A stretch of DNA of 64,000 nt, taken from NCBI RefSeq assembly GCF_002005225.1, contig NZ_CP019724.1, forward strand, positions 2,416,001 through 2,480,000, read 5' to 3'. This document shows positions 27,692-35,162 of the stretch, piece by piece. Positions within the stretch are counted from its first letter, which is position 1, and every line of letters starts with the position of its first letter. Source of the stretch: Streptomyces pactum (lineage in GTDB: Bacteria; Actinomycetota; Actinomycetes; Streptomycetales; Streptomycetaceae). The translations under genes were made by a program, and so were the position numbers. A model generated the notes under the pieces. The model worked only from the letters and a program-made list of their open reading frames with translations, was not told where the DNA came from and searched no databases.

Positions 27692-28576
27692 TCAGAACCC
27701 CTCGTCGCCGAGGAACTCCGTGTCCTCGCCCTCCTCCTCCAGAGCCTGGCGGACCACCCGCAGGGCCATGCCCTCGGGGTAGCCCTTGCGGGCCAGCATG
27801 CCCGCGAGGCGGCGAAGCCTCTTGTCGCGGTCGAGGCCCCGGGTGGCCCGCAGCTTGCGGGCGACCAGGTCGCGCGCGGTCTCCTCCTCCTGCTCGGAGT
27901 CCAGTCGGGACACCGCCTCGTCGATGAACGAGGCGTCGACACCCTTGGTGCGCAGCTCTCTGGCGAGGGCACGACGGGCCAGCCCGCGGCCGTGGTGCCT
28001 GGACTCCACCCAGGCTTCCGCGAAGGCGCTGTCGTTGATCAGGCCGACCTCCTCGAACCTGGACAGCACCTCCTCGGCGGCCTCGTCGGGGATCTCCCGC
28101 TTGCGCAGGGCGTCGGCGAGTTGCTTGCGGGTGCGCGGGGTCCCGGTGAGCAGGCGCAGGCAGATCGCCCGTGCCTGCTCGACCGGGTCCCGCGGAGGCT
28201 CCCCCTTCTCGGCCCTCGACGAGGAAGTGGCGCCTCCGTCCTCGGCGGACGACTCCGCACGCTCGCGCCGCCGCCCGCGCCCGCCGCCCGGCCCACGGCC
28301 CCGTCGGGCACCGCCACGCGCCCGGCCGTCACCGTGGTGCGCCCCGCCGTCACCGGGTGGGGCGGCGTCGTACGGGTCCTCGGCGCCGTACGGCGCGAAA
28401 GGGTCGGCCGTGCCGTCCGCGACGGCGGACAGGCCCGTCTCGTACGGGACCGCAGCCGCCCCGTACGCGCCGTCGTCCGTGCCGACGGAGCCGTTGTCAC
28501 CCGGTCTCCCCCGCTCGCGCCCCCGCGAGACGGCATCCGGGTAGGTGTACTCGGCCCAGTCGGTTCGTCGTGTCAC
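27692..28576 (-). CDS. recX: Regulatory protein RecX
   Basis: A 294-residue modulator that caps or inhibits RecA filaments. The first 125 residues are a disordered, Gly/Arg/Asp-rich extension common in Streptomyces; the RecX domain (about 130-285) has the typical three-helix repeats (AICLRLLTGTPRTRKQLADAL, LINDSAFAEAWVESR, RKLRATRGLDRDKRLRRLAGMLARKGY). GTG start at 28576, three bases after the recA stop, so it is cotranscribed with recA and its expression follows the SOS response. Length is greater than the usual 150-190 residues only because of the extension. Confidence 0.93.
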   Translation of the reverse strand: MTRRTDWAEYTYPDAVSRGRERGRPGDNGSVGTDDGAYGAAAVPYETGLSAVADGTADPFAPYGAEDPYDAAPPGDGGAHHGDGRARGGARRGRGPGGGRGRRRERAESSAEDGGATSSSRAEKGEPPRDPVEQARAICLRLLTGTPRTRKQLADALRKREIPDEAAEEVLSRFEEVGLINDSAFAEAWVESRHHGRGLARRALARELRTKGVDASFIDEAVSRLDSEQEEETARDLVARKLRATRGLDRDKRLRRLAGMLARKGYPEGMALRVVRQALEEEGEDTEFLGDEGF

Positions 28577-28579
28577 GGG

Positions 28580-29701
28580 TCAGCTCTTGGCTGCCGCGGC
28601 CTTGGACTTGGTGGCCTTGGCGGTCGCGGGGGCGGGCACCGCCGGGGCTGCGTCGGCCGGGGCGGCGGCGGCGTCCGCGCCCGGCTCGGTGGCCGGCTCC
28701 TCGGGCCGTACGCCGACGCCCAGCTTCTCCTTGATCTTCTTCTCGATCTCGTTGGCCAGGTCGGGGTTGTCCTTCAGGAAGTTGCGCGCGTTCTCCTTGC
28801 CCTGGCCGAGCTGGTCGCCCTCGTACGTGTACCAGGCGCCGGCCTTGCGGACGAAGCCGTGCTCCACACCCATGTCGATCAGACCGCCCTCGCGGCTGAT
28901 GCCCTGGCCGTAGAGGATGTCGAACTCGGCCTGCTTGAAGGGCGGCGCGACCTTGTTCTTGACGACCTTGACGCGGGTGCGGTTGCCGACCGCGTCGGTG
29001 CCGTCCTTCAGCGTCTCGATACGCCGGATGTCGAGTCGCACCGAGGCGTAGAACTTCAGTGCCCGGCCACCGGTCGTGGTCTCCGGAGAACCGAACATCA
29101 CGCCGATCTTCTCGCGGAGCTGGTTGATGAAGATCGCGGTGGTCTTGGACTGGTTGAGCGCGCTGGTGATCTTCCGCAGGGCCTGGCTCATCAGGCGGGC
29201 CTGCAGACCGACATGGCTGTCGCCCATCTCGCCCTCGATCTCCGCGCGCGGCACGAGGGCTGCGACGGAGTCGATGACGATGAGGTCGAGGGCGCCGGAG
29301 CGGACCAGCATGTCCACGATCTCCAGGGCCTGCTCACCGTTGTCCGGCTGGGACAGGATCAGGTTGTCGATGTCGACGCCGAGCTTCTGCGCGTACTCGG
29401 GGTCGAGGGCGTGCTCCGCGTCCACGAACGCGACCTGGCCGCCGGCCTTCTGCGCGTTCGCCACCGCGTGCAGGGTCAGGGTCGTCTTGCCCGAGGACTC
29501 GGGGCCGTAGACCTCGATGACACGGCCGCGCGGCAGGCCGCCGACGCCAAGGGCCACGTCGAGCGCGGTCGACCCGGTCGGGATGACCTCGATGGGCTCC
29601 TTCGACCGGTCACCCATGCGCATGACCGCGCCCTTGCCGAACTGCCGTTCAATCTGTGCGAGCGCGGCGTCCAGGGCCTTCTCGCGGTCGGTTCCTGCCA
29701 T
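28580..29701 (-). CDS. recA: Recombinase RecA
   Basis: A 373-residue recombinase that coats single-stranded DNA, pairs homologous strands and triggers LexA self-cleavage. Walker [10 protein letters not shown], Walker [13 protein letters not shown], the L1 region [18 protein letters not shown] and the L2 region [20 protein letters not shown] are all standard. The C-terminal 45 residues are an Ala/Pro/Lys-rich tail typical of streptomycetes. ATG at 29701. A LexA-type box lies about 165 bp upstream, and recX follows in the same operon. Confidence 0.98.
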   Translation of the reverse strand: MAGTDREKALDAALAQIERQFGKGAVMRMGDRSKEPIEVIPTGSTALDVALGVGGLPRGRVIEVYGPESSGKTTLTLHAVANAQKAGGQVAFVDAEHALDPEYAQKLGVDIDNLILSQPDNGEQALEIVDMLVRSGALDLIVIDSVAALVPRAEIEGEMGDSHVGLQARLMSQALRKITSALNQSKTTAIFINQLREKIGVMFGSPETTTGGRALKFYASVRLDIRRIETLKDGTDAVGNRTRVKVVKNKVAPPFKQAEFDILYGQGISREGGLIDMGVEHGFVRKAGAWYTYEGDQLGQGKENARNFLKDNPDLANEIEKKIKEKLGVGVRPEEPATEPGADAAAAPADAAPAVPAPATAKATKSKAAAAKS

Positions 29702-29865
29702 GGGTTCCACCCGGTTTGCTTGATTCGATCGCTTCACGTCAAAGACGCTAATGCCTGCCACTGACAATCCACCCCGATGCGGGTCCGGCCTGTGGATAAC
29801 TCGGGCACTTCTCCGTCCAAACCCTGCCGAATCACCCGTCATGAGCCTCGCCAGAACCTCCATGA

Positions 29866-29877
29866 GAATGGATGTTC
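29866..29877 (-). promoter_or_regulatory. LexA (SOS) box of recA
   Basis: On the minus strand the sequence reads GAACATCCATTC, matching the actinobacterial SOS consensus GAACNNNNGTTC at seven of eight fixed positions. From memory this same variant precedes recA in other streptomycetes. It points to damage-inducible recA-recX expression. Confidence 0.75.
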
Positions 29878-29978
29878 GATTTTCGTGTCAAGCGCACCAC
29901 GGGCACCTCCGAGCGTACGTCTGCCGGGCCGGCGGTCGGGTGGCTAGAGTGCGGACGCGACGTGGAGGAGGGGACAGC

Positions 29979-30179
29979 ATGGCCAAGGTCAGCATCAGTC
30001 TCGACGCCGAGCTGGTGGTGGAAGCGATGGTCCTGGCGGGCATCGGCTCGCCCCAGGACGCCGTCGAGGCGGTGGTGCGGGACTACATCGCCCGCGGCCA
30101 CCGCACGGAGACCCGCACCGAGTTCAAGGACCGGAACCTGCGGGAGGTCGACGCCAAGCCTCAGGAGCCGCAGGGCTGA
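29979..30179 (+). CDS. VapB-like ribbon-helix-helix antitoxin, no partner seen
   Basis: A 66-residue protein. MAKVSISLDAELVVEAM and then a helix with SPQDAVEAVVRDYIARG match the VapB-type antitoxin family (one beta strand followed by two helices), which binds DNA as a dimer. The C-terminus is charged and would be the toxin-binding tail. GGAGGAGGGG precedes the ATG. No PIN-domain VapC toxin is encoded on either side, so it is an orphan or acts as a stand-alone regulator. It is divergent from recA, and the recA LexA box lies about 100 bp upstream of its start. Confidence 0.78.
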   Translation: MAKVSISLDAELVVEAMVLAGIGSPQDAVEAVVRDYIARGHRTETRTEFKDRNLREVDAKPQEPQG

Positions 30180-30583
30180 CCCCCCGCGCCCTGCCGGTGT
30201 CCCGGCGGCCCGGTCGCTCCCCTCGGCGTAGGGCGGGTGCCTCCGCCGGACGAGGACGGCGCGGGCGGGCGGGCCGCGGCCAGGCTTGCCCCACTCAGCA
30301 CGTGAGGACCGTCCGCACCGCCCGCGGGGCCGCACCCGCCCGGGTCCCGGATGCCGCACCGTCCGGCCGCTCCCCCGTACCGCACCTGTGCCGCTCGACC
30401 GGCCTCAAGCCCTTGCACGGGGGTCGCCCTGCACGGCGTCCTGGTACTGCCGGTGCTCGCCAGGCTGCTGTCCCTCCCACCGGAGCAAGACCGTTCGGCA
30501 GCGGGACGTGGCCGTGGCGGTGTGCTGCTGCGCGGGTGCCGTCGGCGGCGCGGGCCTGTGGGCCGGCCCGACGTGCTGAGGCG
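30180..30583. other. Intergenic region without a recognisable gene
   Basis: About 400 bp between the antitoxin-like gene and the convergent AI-2E family gene. It contains several GC-rich inverted repeats but no open frame with a credible start site, conserved motif or codon pattern. I see no RNA gene. Confidence 0.55.
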
Positions 30584-30610
30584 GCCTCAGGCGGAGCCGC
30601 CGCCTGAGGC
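30584..30610 (-). terminator. Hairpin covering the stop of the AI-2E family gene
   Basis: An 11-bp perfect stem (30584-30594 with 30600-30610, loop of five) includes the stop codon of the minus-strand gene. It may work as a terminator or 3' stabiliser. Confidence 0.6.
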
Positions 30611-31867
30611 ACCCTCCGTGCCCGGGCGTCCCGGCTCCGGTCGCCGGGCCCACAGTTTGCGCAGGCGTGTGGGCGCCCCCGGCCCCGACCGGCGGTTCCG
30701 GCGTCCGTGGACGCGCGGATCGTCCGTGACGTCGTAGCGCTTGACGTACGCACCGAGGAACGCCTGGAGCGTGGCGATCGCCGGGATGGCGATCAGCGCG
30801 CCGACGGCGCCCAGCAGGGCGGCGCCCGCGACGACCGAGCCGAAGGCGACCGCCGGGTGGATGTCCACGGTCTTGGAGGTCAGCTTGGGCTGCAGCACGT
30901 AGTTCTCGAACTGCTGGTAGACCACCACGAAGATCAGTACCCACAGCGCGTACCAGGGGTTGACCGTGAAGGCGATCAGCATGGGCAGGGCGCCCGCGAG
31001 ATAGGTACCGATGGTGGGGATGAACTGCGACACCAGGCCCACCCACACGGCGAGCGCGGGAGCGTAGGGCACCTCGAGTATCTCCAGCAGGATGTAGTGC
31101 GCTATGCCGGAGATCAGCGCCATCAGACCGCGCGAGTACAGGTAACCACCGGTCTTGTCCACGGCGATCTCCCACGCGCGCAGGACCTCGGCCTGCCGGG
31201 CGGGCGGCAGGACGGAACAGAGCCCGCGCCGCAGCCGGGGGCCGTCGGCGGCGAAGTAGAAGGAGAACAGCAGAACCGTCAGCATCTGGAAGAGGCCGCC
31301 GAGGACCTGGGCCGACACGTCCAGGACGCCCGTGGCACTGTCCTGGACGTAGTTGCGCAGCCAGTCGGAACGGAGCAGGCCTTCCTGGATGTCGACCCGT
31401 CGCAGCTCGGTGTGGAAGTGGCCGTTGACCCAGTTGATGACCGAGTCGAGGTAGTCCGGGAAGTCCTCGACCATCTTGACGATCTGGCCCGCGAGCATCG
31501 AACCGAGCAGCGTGACGAACCCCGCGGCGGCGATCAGCACGGCGATGAAGACAAGGAAGGTGGCCAGCCCGCGGCGCATTCCGTGCCCGGCCATCCAGCT
31601 CACCGCGGGTTCGATGGCGAGGGCCAGGAAGAACGCGATGAGGACGTTGATCAGCAGGCCGGTGAGCTGGTGGAACGCCCAACTGCCGAGCTGGAAGACG
31701 GCGATGAGCGAGAGCGCCAGCACCATGGCGCGCGGCAGCCAGCGCGGCATGCGGGCACCCGCTCCGGCGGTGCCGCCGGCCTCGTCGTCCGGGGGGCCGG
31801 TGGGCGGCGTCGCGCCGGTCGGGGATGCTTGCCGGGCCGCCTGCCCGGTCTCGTCAGTGGGTGCCAC
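30587..31867 (-). CDS. AI-2E family (TqsA/PerM-type) transporter
   Basis: A membrane protein of about 426 residues with some eight helices. The family pattern is clear: paired N-terminal helices (VLALSLIAVFQLGSWAF, LLINVLIAFFLALAIEP), a soluble middle region, then GLVSQFIPTIGTYLAGALP and the late motif NYVLQPKLTSKTVDIHPAV. Some relatives export AI-2, others exchange Na+ for protons; the substrate here cannot be told. The N-terminal 45 and C-terminal 40 residues are polar and disordered. The start is uncertain: GTG 31867 is chosen, and GTG 31885 would add six residues. Confidence 0.88.
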   Translation of the reverse strand: MAPTDETGQAARQASPTGATPPTGPPDDEAGGTAGAGARMPRWLPRAMVLALSLIAVFQLGSWAFHQLTGLLINVLIAFFLALAIEPAVSWMAGHGMRRGLATFLVFIAVLIAAAGFVTLLGSMLAGQIVKMVEDFPDYLDSVINWVNGHFHTELRRVDIQEGLLRSDWLRNYVQDSATGVLDVSAQVLGGLFQMLTVLLFSFYFAADGPRLRRGLCSVLPPARQAEVLRAWEIAVDKTGGYLYSRGLMALISGIAHYILLEILEVPYAPALAVWVGLVSQFIPTIGTYLAGALPMLIAFTVNPWYALWVLIFVVVYQQFENYVLQPKLTSKTVDIHPAVAFGSVVAGAALLGAVGALIAIPAIATLQAFLGAYVKRYDVTDDPRVHGRRNRRSGPGAPTRLRKLWARRPEPGRPGTEGASGGGSA

Positions 31868-31927
31868 GGACCAAGTCTCGCCCACGCGACCGACAGCGGA
31901 GTCCCGCCCGGTGATCTTTGTGACCGG

Positions 31928-32122
31928 TCAACGCTTTTCCCGGGGCACGTTCATGACGGTGCAGACCACCCGCCAGACGTCCTTGGCGTCCCATCCGGCG
32001 TCCAGCGCCCCGTGCACCGTACGCCCGCCCAGCTCCGCCATCACGTGATCGCGCGCGAAGGTGTCGGCGTACCCCGGACCGAAGTGATCCGTCATCCGCT
32101 CCCAGAAGACCGTCAACCGCAT
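31928..32122 (-). CDS. DUF3046 protein
   Basis: A 64-residue protein matching the small actinobacterial DUF3046 family: MRLTVFWERM, FGPGYADTFARDHV and a helix ending VWRVVCTVMNVP. Function unknown. In many actinomycetes it lies close to recA-recX, as here, but nothing links it to recombination directly. ATG at 32122. Confidence 0.85.
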   Translation of the reverse strand: MRLTVFWERMTDHFGPGYADTFARDHVMAELGGRTVHGALDAGWDAKDVWRVVCTVMNVPREKR

Positions 32123-32202
32123 GACTCCAGTATCCCGCCCCTGGGAGTGGGCCCTGTGCCGGGACCGGGTACCGGGGCCGCTTCACGTCCTACGGTCTGA
32201 CC

Positions 32203-33144
32203 ATGGCCGAAAACGGAGCTTCCCCACTCCCCCCGACGCCCCCGGCTCCTGCCGCGCACTCCCCGCTCGCGCGCGCGGAGCACTTCGTCTGGCTCACCGC
32301 GCGCGTACTGGAGCAGCGCCTCTTCGCGTACCACTTCCGCGGTGGCGACGCCGGTCCGGTGGAGACCGCGCTGGACGCCTACCGCAACGAGGACGGCGGG
32401 TACGGCCACGCGCTGGATCCCGGTCTGCGCGGCCCGGGAAGCCGACCGCCGCACACCGCGCACGCCCTGCGCGTGCTGGACGCCGTCGGGCGCTGCGGCG
32501 GACAGCGCGTGGAGCGGATGTGCCGCTATCTGACCTCCGTGTCCACTGCGGACGGTGCCCTTCCGGCGGCCCGTCCCGGCCGGCCGGGGTATCCGGCCGC
32601 GCCCTTCGGGCCGGTCGTGGACGACCCGCCCGGCGAGCTCCTCGCCACCGGTCCGGTGGTCGGCCTGCTGCACCGCAACGAGGTCTGGCACGCCTGGCTG
32701 TTCCGGGCCACGGACTTCTGCTGGCAGGCGGTCGAGTCTCTGGGGACCTCGCACCCGTACGAGGTCGAGGCCGCCGTGGCCTTCCTGGACGCCGCCCCCG
32801 ACCGCCCGCGCGCGGAGGCGGCGGCCGACCGGCTGGGCCGCCTGGTGCGCGAGCAGCGCCTCGCGGTGCTGGACCCGGACGACCTCGGCGCGTACTCGGT
32901 CTCCCCGGGCGAGTACCGCTTTCCCCATGACTACGCGAGGCATCCGCGCTCACTCGCGCGCGCGTGGTTCACGGACGAGGAGATGGCCCGCTCCCTCGAC
33001 GTCCTCTCGGCCCAGCAGGAGGACGACGGCGGCTGGCCCGTCCGCCGGAGCCAGTGGGCACCCGCCCCCGCCCTGGAGGAGCGCCCCGGGGTGACGCTCG
33101 ATGCCCTGCGCACACTGCGCGCGTACGGCCGTCCGGTCGGCTGA
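32203..33144 (+). CDS. Hypothetical protein with alpha-toroid (prenyltransferase/terpene-cyclase-like) repeats
   Basis: A 313-residue soluble protein. Two stretches resemble the QW-type repeats of the alpha6-alpha6 toroid fold: AYRNEDGGYGHALDPGL (about 63-79) and SAQQEDDGGWPV (about 267-278). The N-terminal 20 residues are Pro/Ala-rich. No DXDD or other catalytic acid motif of terpene cyclases is visible, so activity is unknown. It is probably a single gene: it is divergent from the DUF3046 gene (80 bp) and convergent with azlD (6 bp between stops). Confidence 0.75.
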   Translation: MAENGASPLPPTPPAPAAHSPLARAEHFVWLTARVLEQRLFAYHFRGGDAGPVETALDAYRNEDGGYGHALDPGLRGPGSRPPHTAHALRVLDAVGRCGGQRVERMCRYLTSVSTADGALPAARPGRPGYPAAPFGPVVDDPPGELLATGPVVGLLHRNEVWHAWLFRATDFCWQAVESLGTSHPYEVEAAVAFLDAAPDRPRAEAAADRLGRLVREQRLAVLDPDDLGAYSVSPGEYRFPHDYARHPRSLARAWFTDEEMARSLDVLSAQQEDDGGWPVRRSQWAPAPALEERPGVTLDALRTLRAYGRPVG

Positions 33145-33150
33145 CCCGGC

Positions 33151-33459
33151 TCATCCGCCCATGGCCCGTACCCCCGCGGTGACCACCACGGCCGCCGCGA
33201 CGACGAGCAGGAAGGGCGCGCGCAGCACCAGCGCCAAGGCGGCCGCGGCGACCCCAGCGGCCCGCGCGTCCAGCACGAGTGCCTGCCCGTCGGCGAAGGT
33301 CTGCTGGGCGGTGAGCGCGGCCAGGAGGGCGACGGGCAGCAGGGCGGCGAGCCGCCGGACCACAGGCCGCTCCAGGGCGCCCGCGGGCACCAGCAGCCCG
33401 AGGAGCTTGACGGCGTAGCAGCCGACCGCGGTCACGCCGATGGCGATCCAGACGCTCAA
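33151..33459 (-). CDS. azlD: Branched-chain amino acid exporter small subunit AzlD-like
   Basis: A 102-residue protein with four hydrophobic helices, matching the AzlD subunit. AzlC and AzlD together export branched-chain amino acids in Bacillus. The start is a TTG at 33459 that overlaps the azlC stop by four bases (TTGA), so translation is coupled. No other start gives the family N-terminus MSVWIAIGVTAVGCYAVK. Confidence 0.87.
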   Translation of the reverse strand: MSVWIAIGVTAVGCYAVKLLGLLVPAGALERPVVRRLAALLPVALLAALTAQQTFADGQALVLDARAAGVAAAALALVLRAPFLLVVAAAVVVTAGVRAMGG

Positions 33460-34202
33460 CGTTCCCCCTCCCGCGCGGAGTCCTCGACGGCGCTGCTCCC
33501 GCGGCATCCCCGCGCCCACAGGACGACCGGTGCCGCCAGCGCGGCCACCAGGACGGGCACACCGGCGGGCAGCACGGGCAGCAGGCCGAGCCCCACAAGG
33601 ACGGCCAGGGTGGCGGCCGCGCGCTCGGTGGTGGTCTTCAGCATCGGCGCGAGCAGCGCCAGGAAGACCGCGGGGCCGGCCGCGTCCAGCCCCCAGGCGT
33701 CGGTGTCCCCGATGGCCTCCGCGCCCAGCGCGCCGAGCAGCGTGGTGAGGTTCCACAGCAGGTACAGGGTGAGTCCGGTGACGGTGAACCCGATCCGGAC
33801 GCCGCGCCGCGTGGGCTGTGCGAGGGCCACGGCCGTCGTCTCGTCGATGACCCACTGCGCGGCGAACGGCCGCACCGCGCGCGGGAGGGCCAGCAACTGC
33901 GACAGCCGAAGCCCGTAGAAGGCGTTGCGTACGCCCAGGAAGAAGGCCCCCGCCGCGGCGGTGATCGGGTTGCCGCCGGCCGCGAGCGCCCCCACGAGGG
34001 CGAACTGGGAGGCCCCGGTGAACACCAGGAGGCTGAGGGCGCACGTCTGCATGGGTGTCAGTCCGCTGCCGGCCGAGGTCACCCCGAAGGCGAACCCGGA
34101 GAGGCCGACGGCGACTCCGACCCCGAGGGCGTCCCGGACGACGGCGGCGTCCGGTTTGTCCTCGACGGCGCTCGTGTCGGGGACGGCTGTCTGTTCTGTC
34201 AC
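33456..34202 (-). CDS. azlC: Branched-chain amino acid exporter large subunit AzlC-like
   Basis: A 248-residue membrane protein. Family motifs include GFAFGVTSAGSGLTPMQ, FTGASQFALVGALAAGG and FFLGVRNAFYGL. About six helices are visible. GTG start at 34202 overlaps the stop of the AraC-type regulator by four bases (GTGA). The three genes form one translationally coupled operon, which suggests the regulator controls its own exporter. Substrate is inferred from the family. Confidence 0.9.
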   Translation of the reverse strand: MTEQTAVPDTSAVEDKPDAAVVRDALGVGVAVGLSGFAFGVTSAGSGLTPMQTCALSLLVFTGASQFALVGALAAGGNPITAAAGAFFLGVRNAFYGLRLSQLLALPRAVRPFAAQWVIDETTAVALAQPTRRGVRIGFTVTGLTLYLLWNLTTLLGALGAEAIGDTDAWGLDAAGPAVFLALLAPMLKTTTERAAATLAVLVGLGLLPVLPAGVPVLVAALAAPVVLWARGCRGSSAVEDSAREGER

Positions 34203-35065
34203 GCCTCGGACGGTAGGAGAAGCCGCCGCCGCGCGTCTTGGACGTTCTTGCGCTCCCGCTGGTAGGCGCCGGGCGGCACACCCACCATCCGCGCGAAGTG
34301 CCGGTTCAGGTGCGGCTGGTCGGTGAACCCCACGGCGACGGCGGCCTCGGACGGCTTCGTACCGGCGTCCAGCAGCCGCCGTGCCCGGCGCACCCGGGCG
34401 TCCGTCAGCCAGGTGTGGGGCGGCATTCCGTAGGCGTCCCGGAAGGCGCGCAGCAGCGCGAACGGACTGCTCCCGAGCTCCCCGGCGAGCCGCTCCAGAC
34501 CTGGCGGGTCGGCCATCCGCTCCTCCAGCACGGCACGCGCACGTGCCGCGATCCGGGTTCCGGCCGTCCGTACCTCGCGCCGCGGCAGCGGGCCGCCGTT
34601 CAGCCGCAGGAGCCGGGTCACGGCCACTCTGAGCAGGGTGTCGGCGGCGAGCGCGTTCCCCTCGTCGGCGGCCCGCAGCACGCGGTGCACCAGCTCTACG
34701 GTGTAGGGGTCGTCGAGCACCGGCCGGACGAACCCCGGGGTCCCGCGCAGCGTGGTCGTCTCCGCCGCGATGCCGGCCACGAGCTCGGGCGCCGGGTAGA
34801 CCGCCTCGTACCGCCATCCCTCCGGCACCCCGGCCCGGCCCGTGTGCGGCGTGTCCGGGTTGACCAGGGCGATCGATCCCGCCCCGGCGTACTGGTCGCT
34901 TCCTCCGTGGTGGAAGACCTCCACTCCGTCGGCGATGGCGGCGATGACGAATTGCTCGTGCGTGTGGCGTACGAAGGTCTTCTGTATGTACTGGGCCCGC
35001 AGCAGGTCGACGTCGGGCAGCTCCGCGTACCGCCAGTGCCGTGCCCGTTCGCTCGATGCCGCCAT
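34199..35065 (-). CDS. AraC-family transcriptional regulator
   Basis: A 288-residue regulator. The N-terminal cupin domain (about 20-150: VRHTHEQFVIAAIADG, NPDTPHTG) should bind a small ligand. The C-terminal double HTH (about 180-275) reads LERLAGELGSSPFALLRAFRDAYGMPPHTW and VGFTDQPHLNRHFARMVGVPPGAYQ. ATG at 35065 with GGGAG just upstream. It heads the azl operon, so the ligand may be a hydrophobic amino acid; that is inference. It is divergent from the Lhr helicase gene by 97 bp. Confidence 0.92.
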   Translation of the reverse strand: MAASSERARHWRYAELPDVDLLRAQYIQKTFVRHTHEQFVIAAIADGVEVFHHGGSDQYAGAGSIALVNPDTPHTGRAGVPEGWRYEAVYPAPELVAGIAAETTTLRGTPGFVRPVLDDPYTVELVHRVLRAADEGNALAADTLLRVAVTRLLRLNGGPLPRREVRTAGTRIAARARAVLEERMADPPGLERLAGELGSSPFALLRAFRDAYGMPPHTWLTDARVRRARRLLDAGTKPSEAAVAVGFTDQPHLNRHFARMVGVPPGAYQRERKNVQDARRRLLLPSEA

Positions 35066-35162
35066 GCTCCCATTCTCCGCCACGGCTTCACGGCGCCGGA
35101 GCGGCCGTCCGGCATCCGTCCGGCTCAGGCCGATTGTCAGTGCCGGGGTGCACGATGGATCC

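Noticed and set aside
30180..30583. Small open frames in the gap after the RHH gene
   Set aside because: No ribosome-binding sites, no conserved motifs, Arg/Pro-rich composition typical of non-coding GC-rich DNA.
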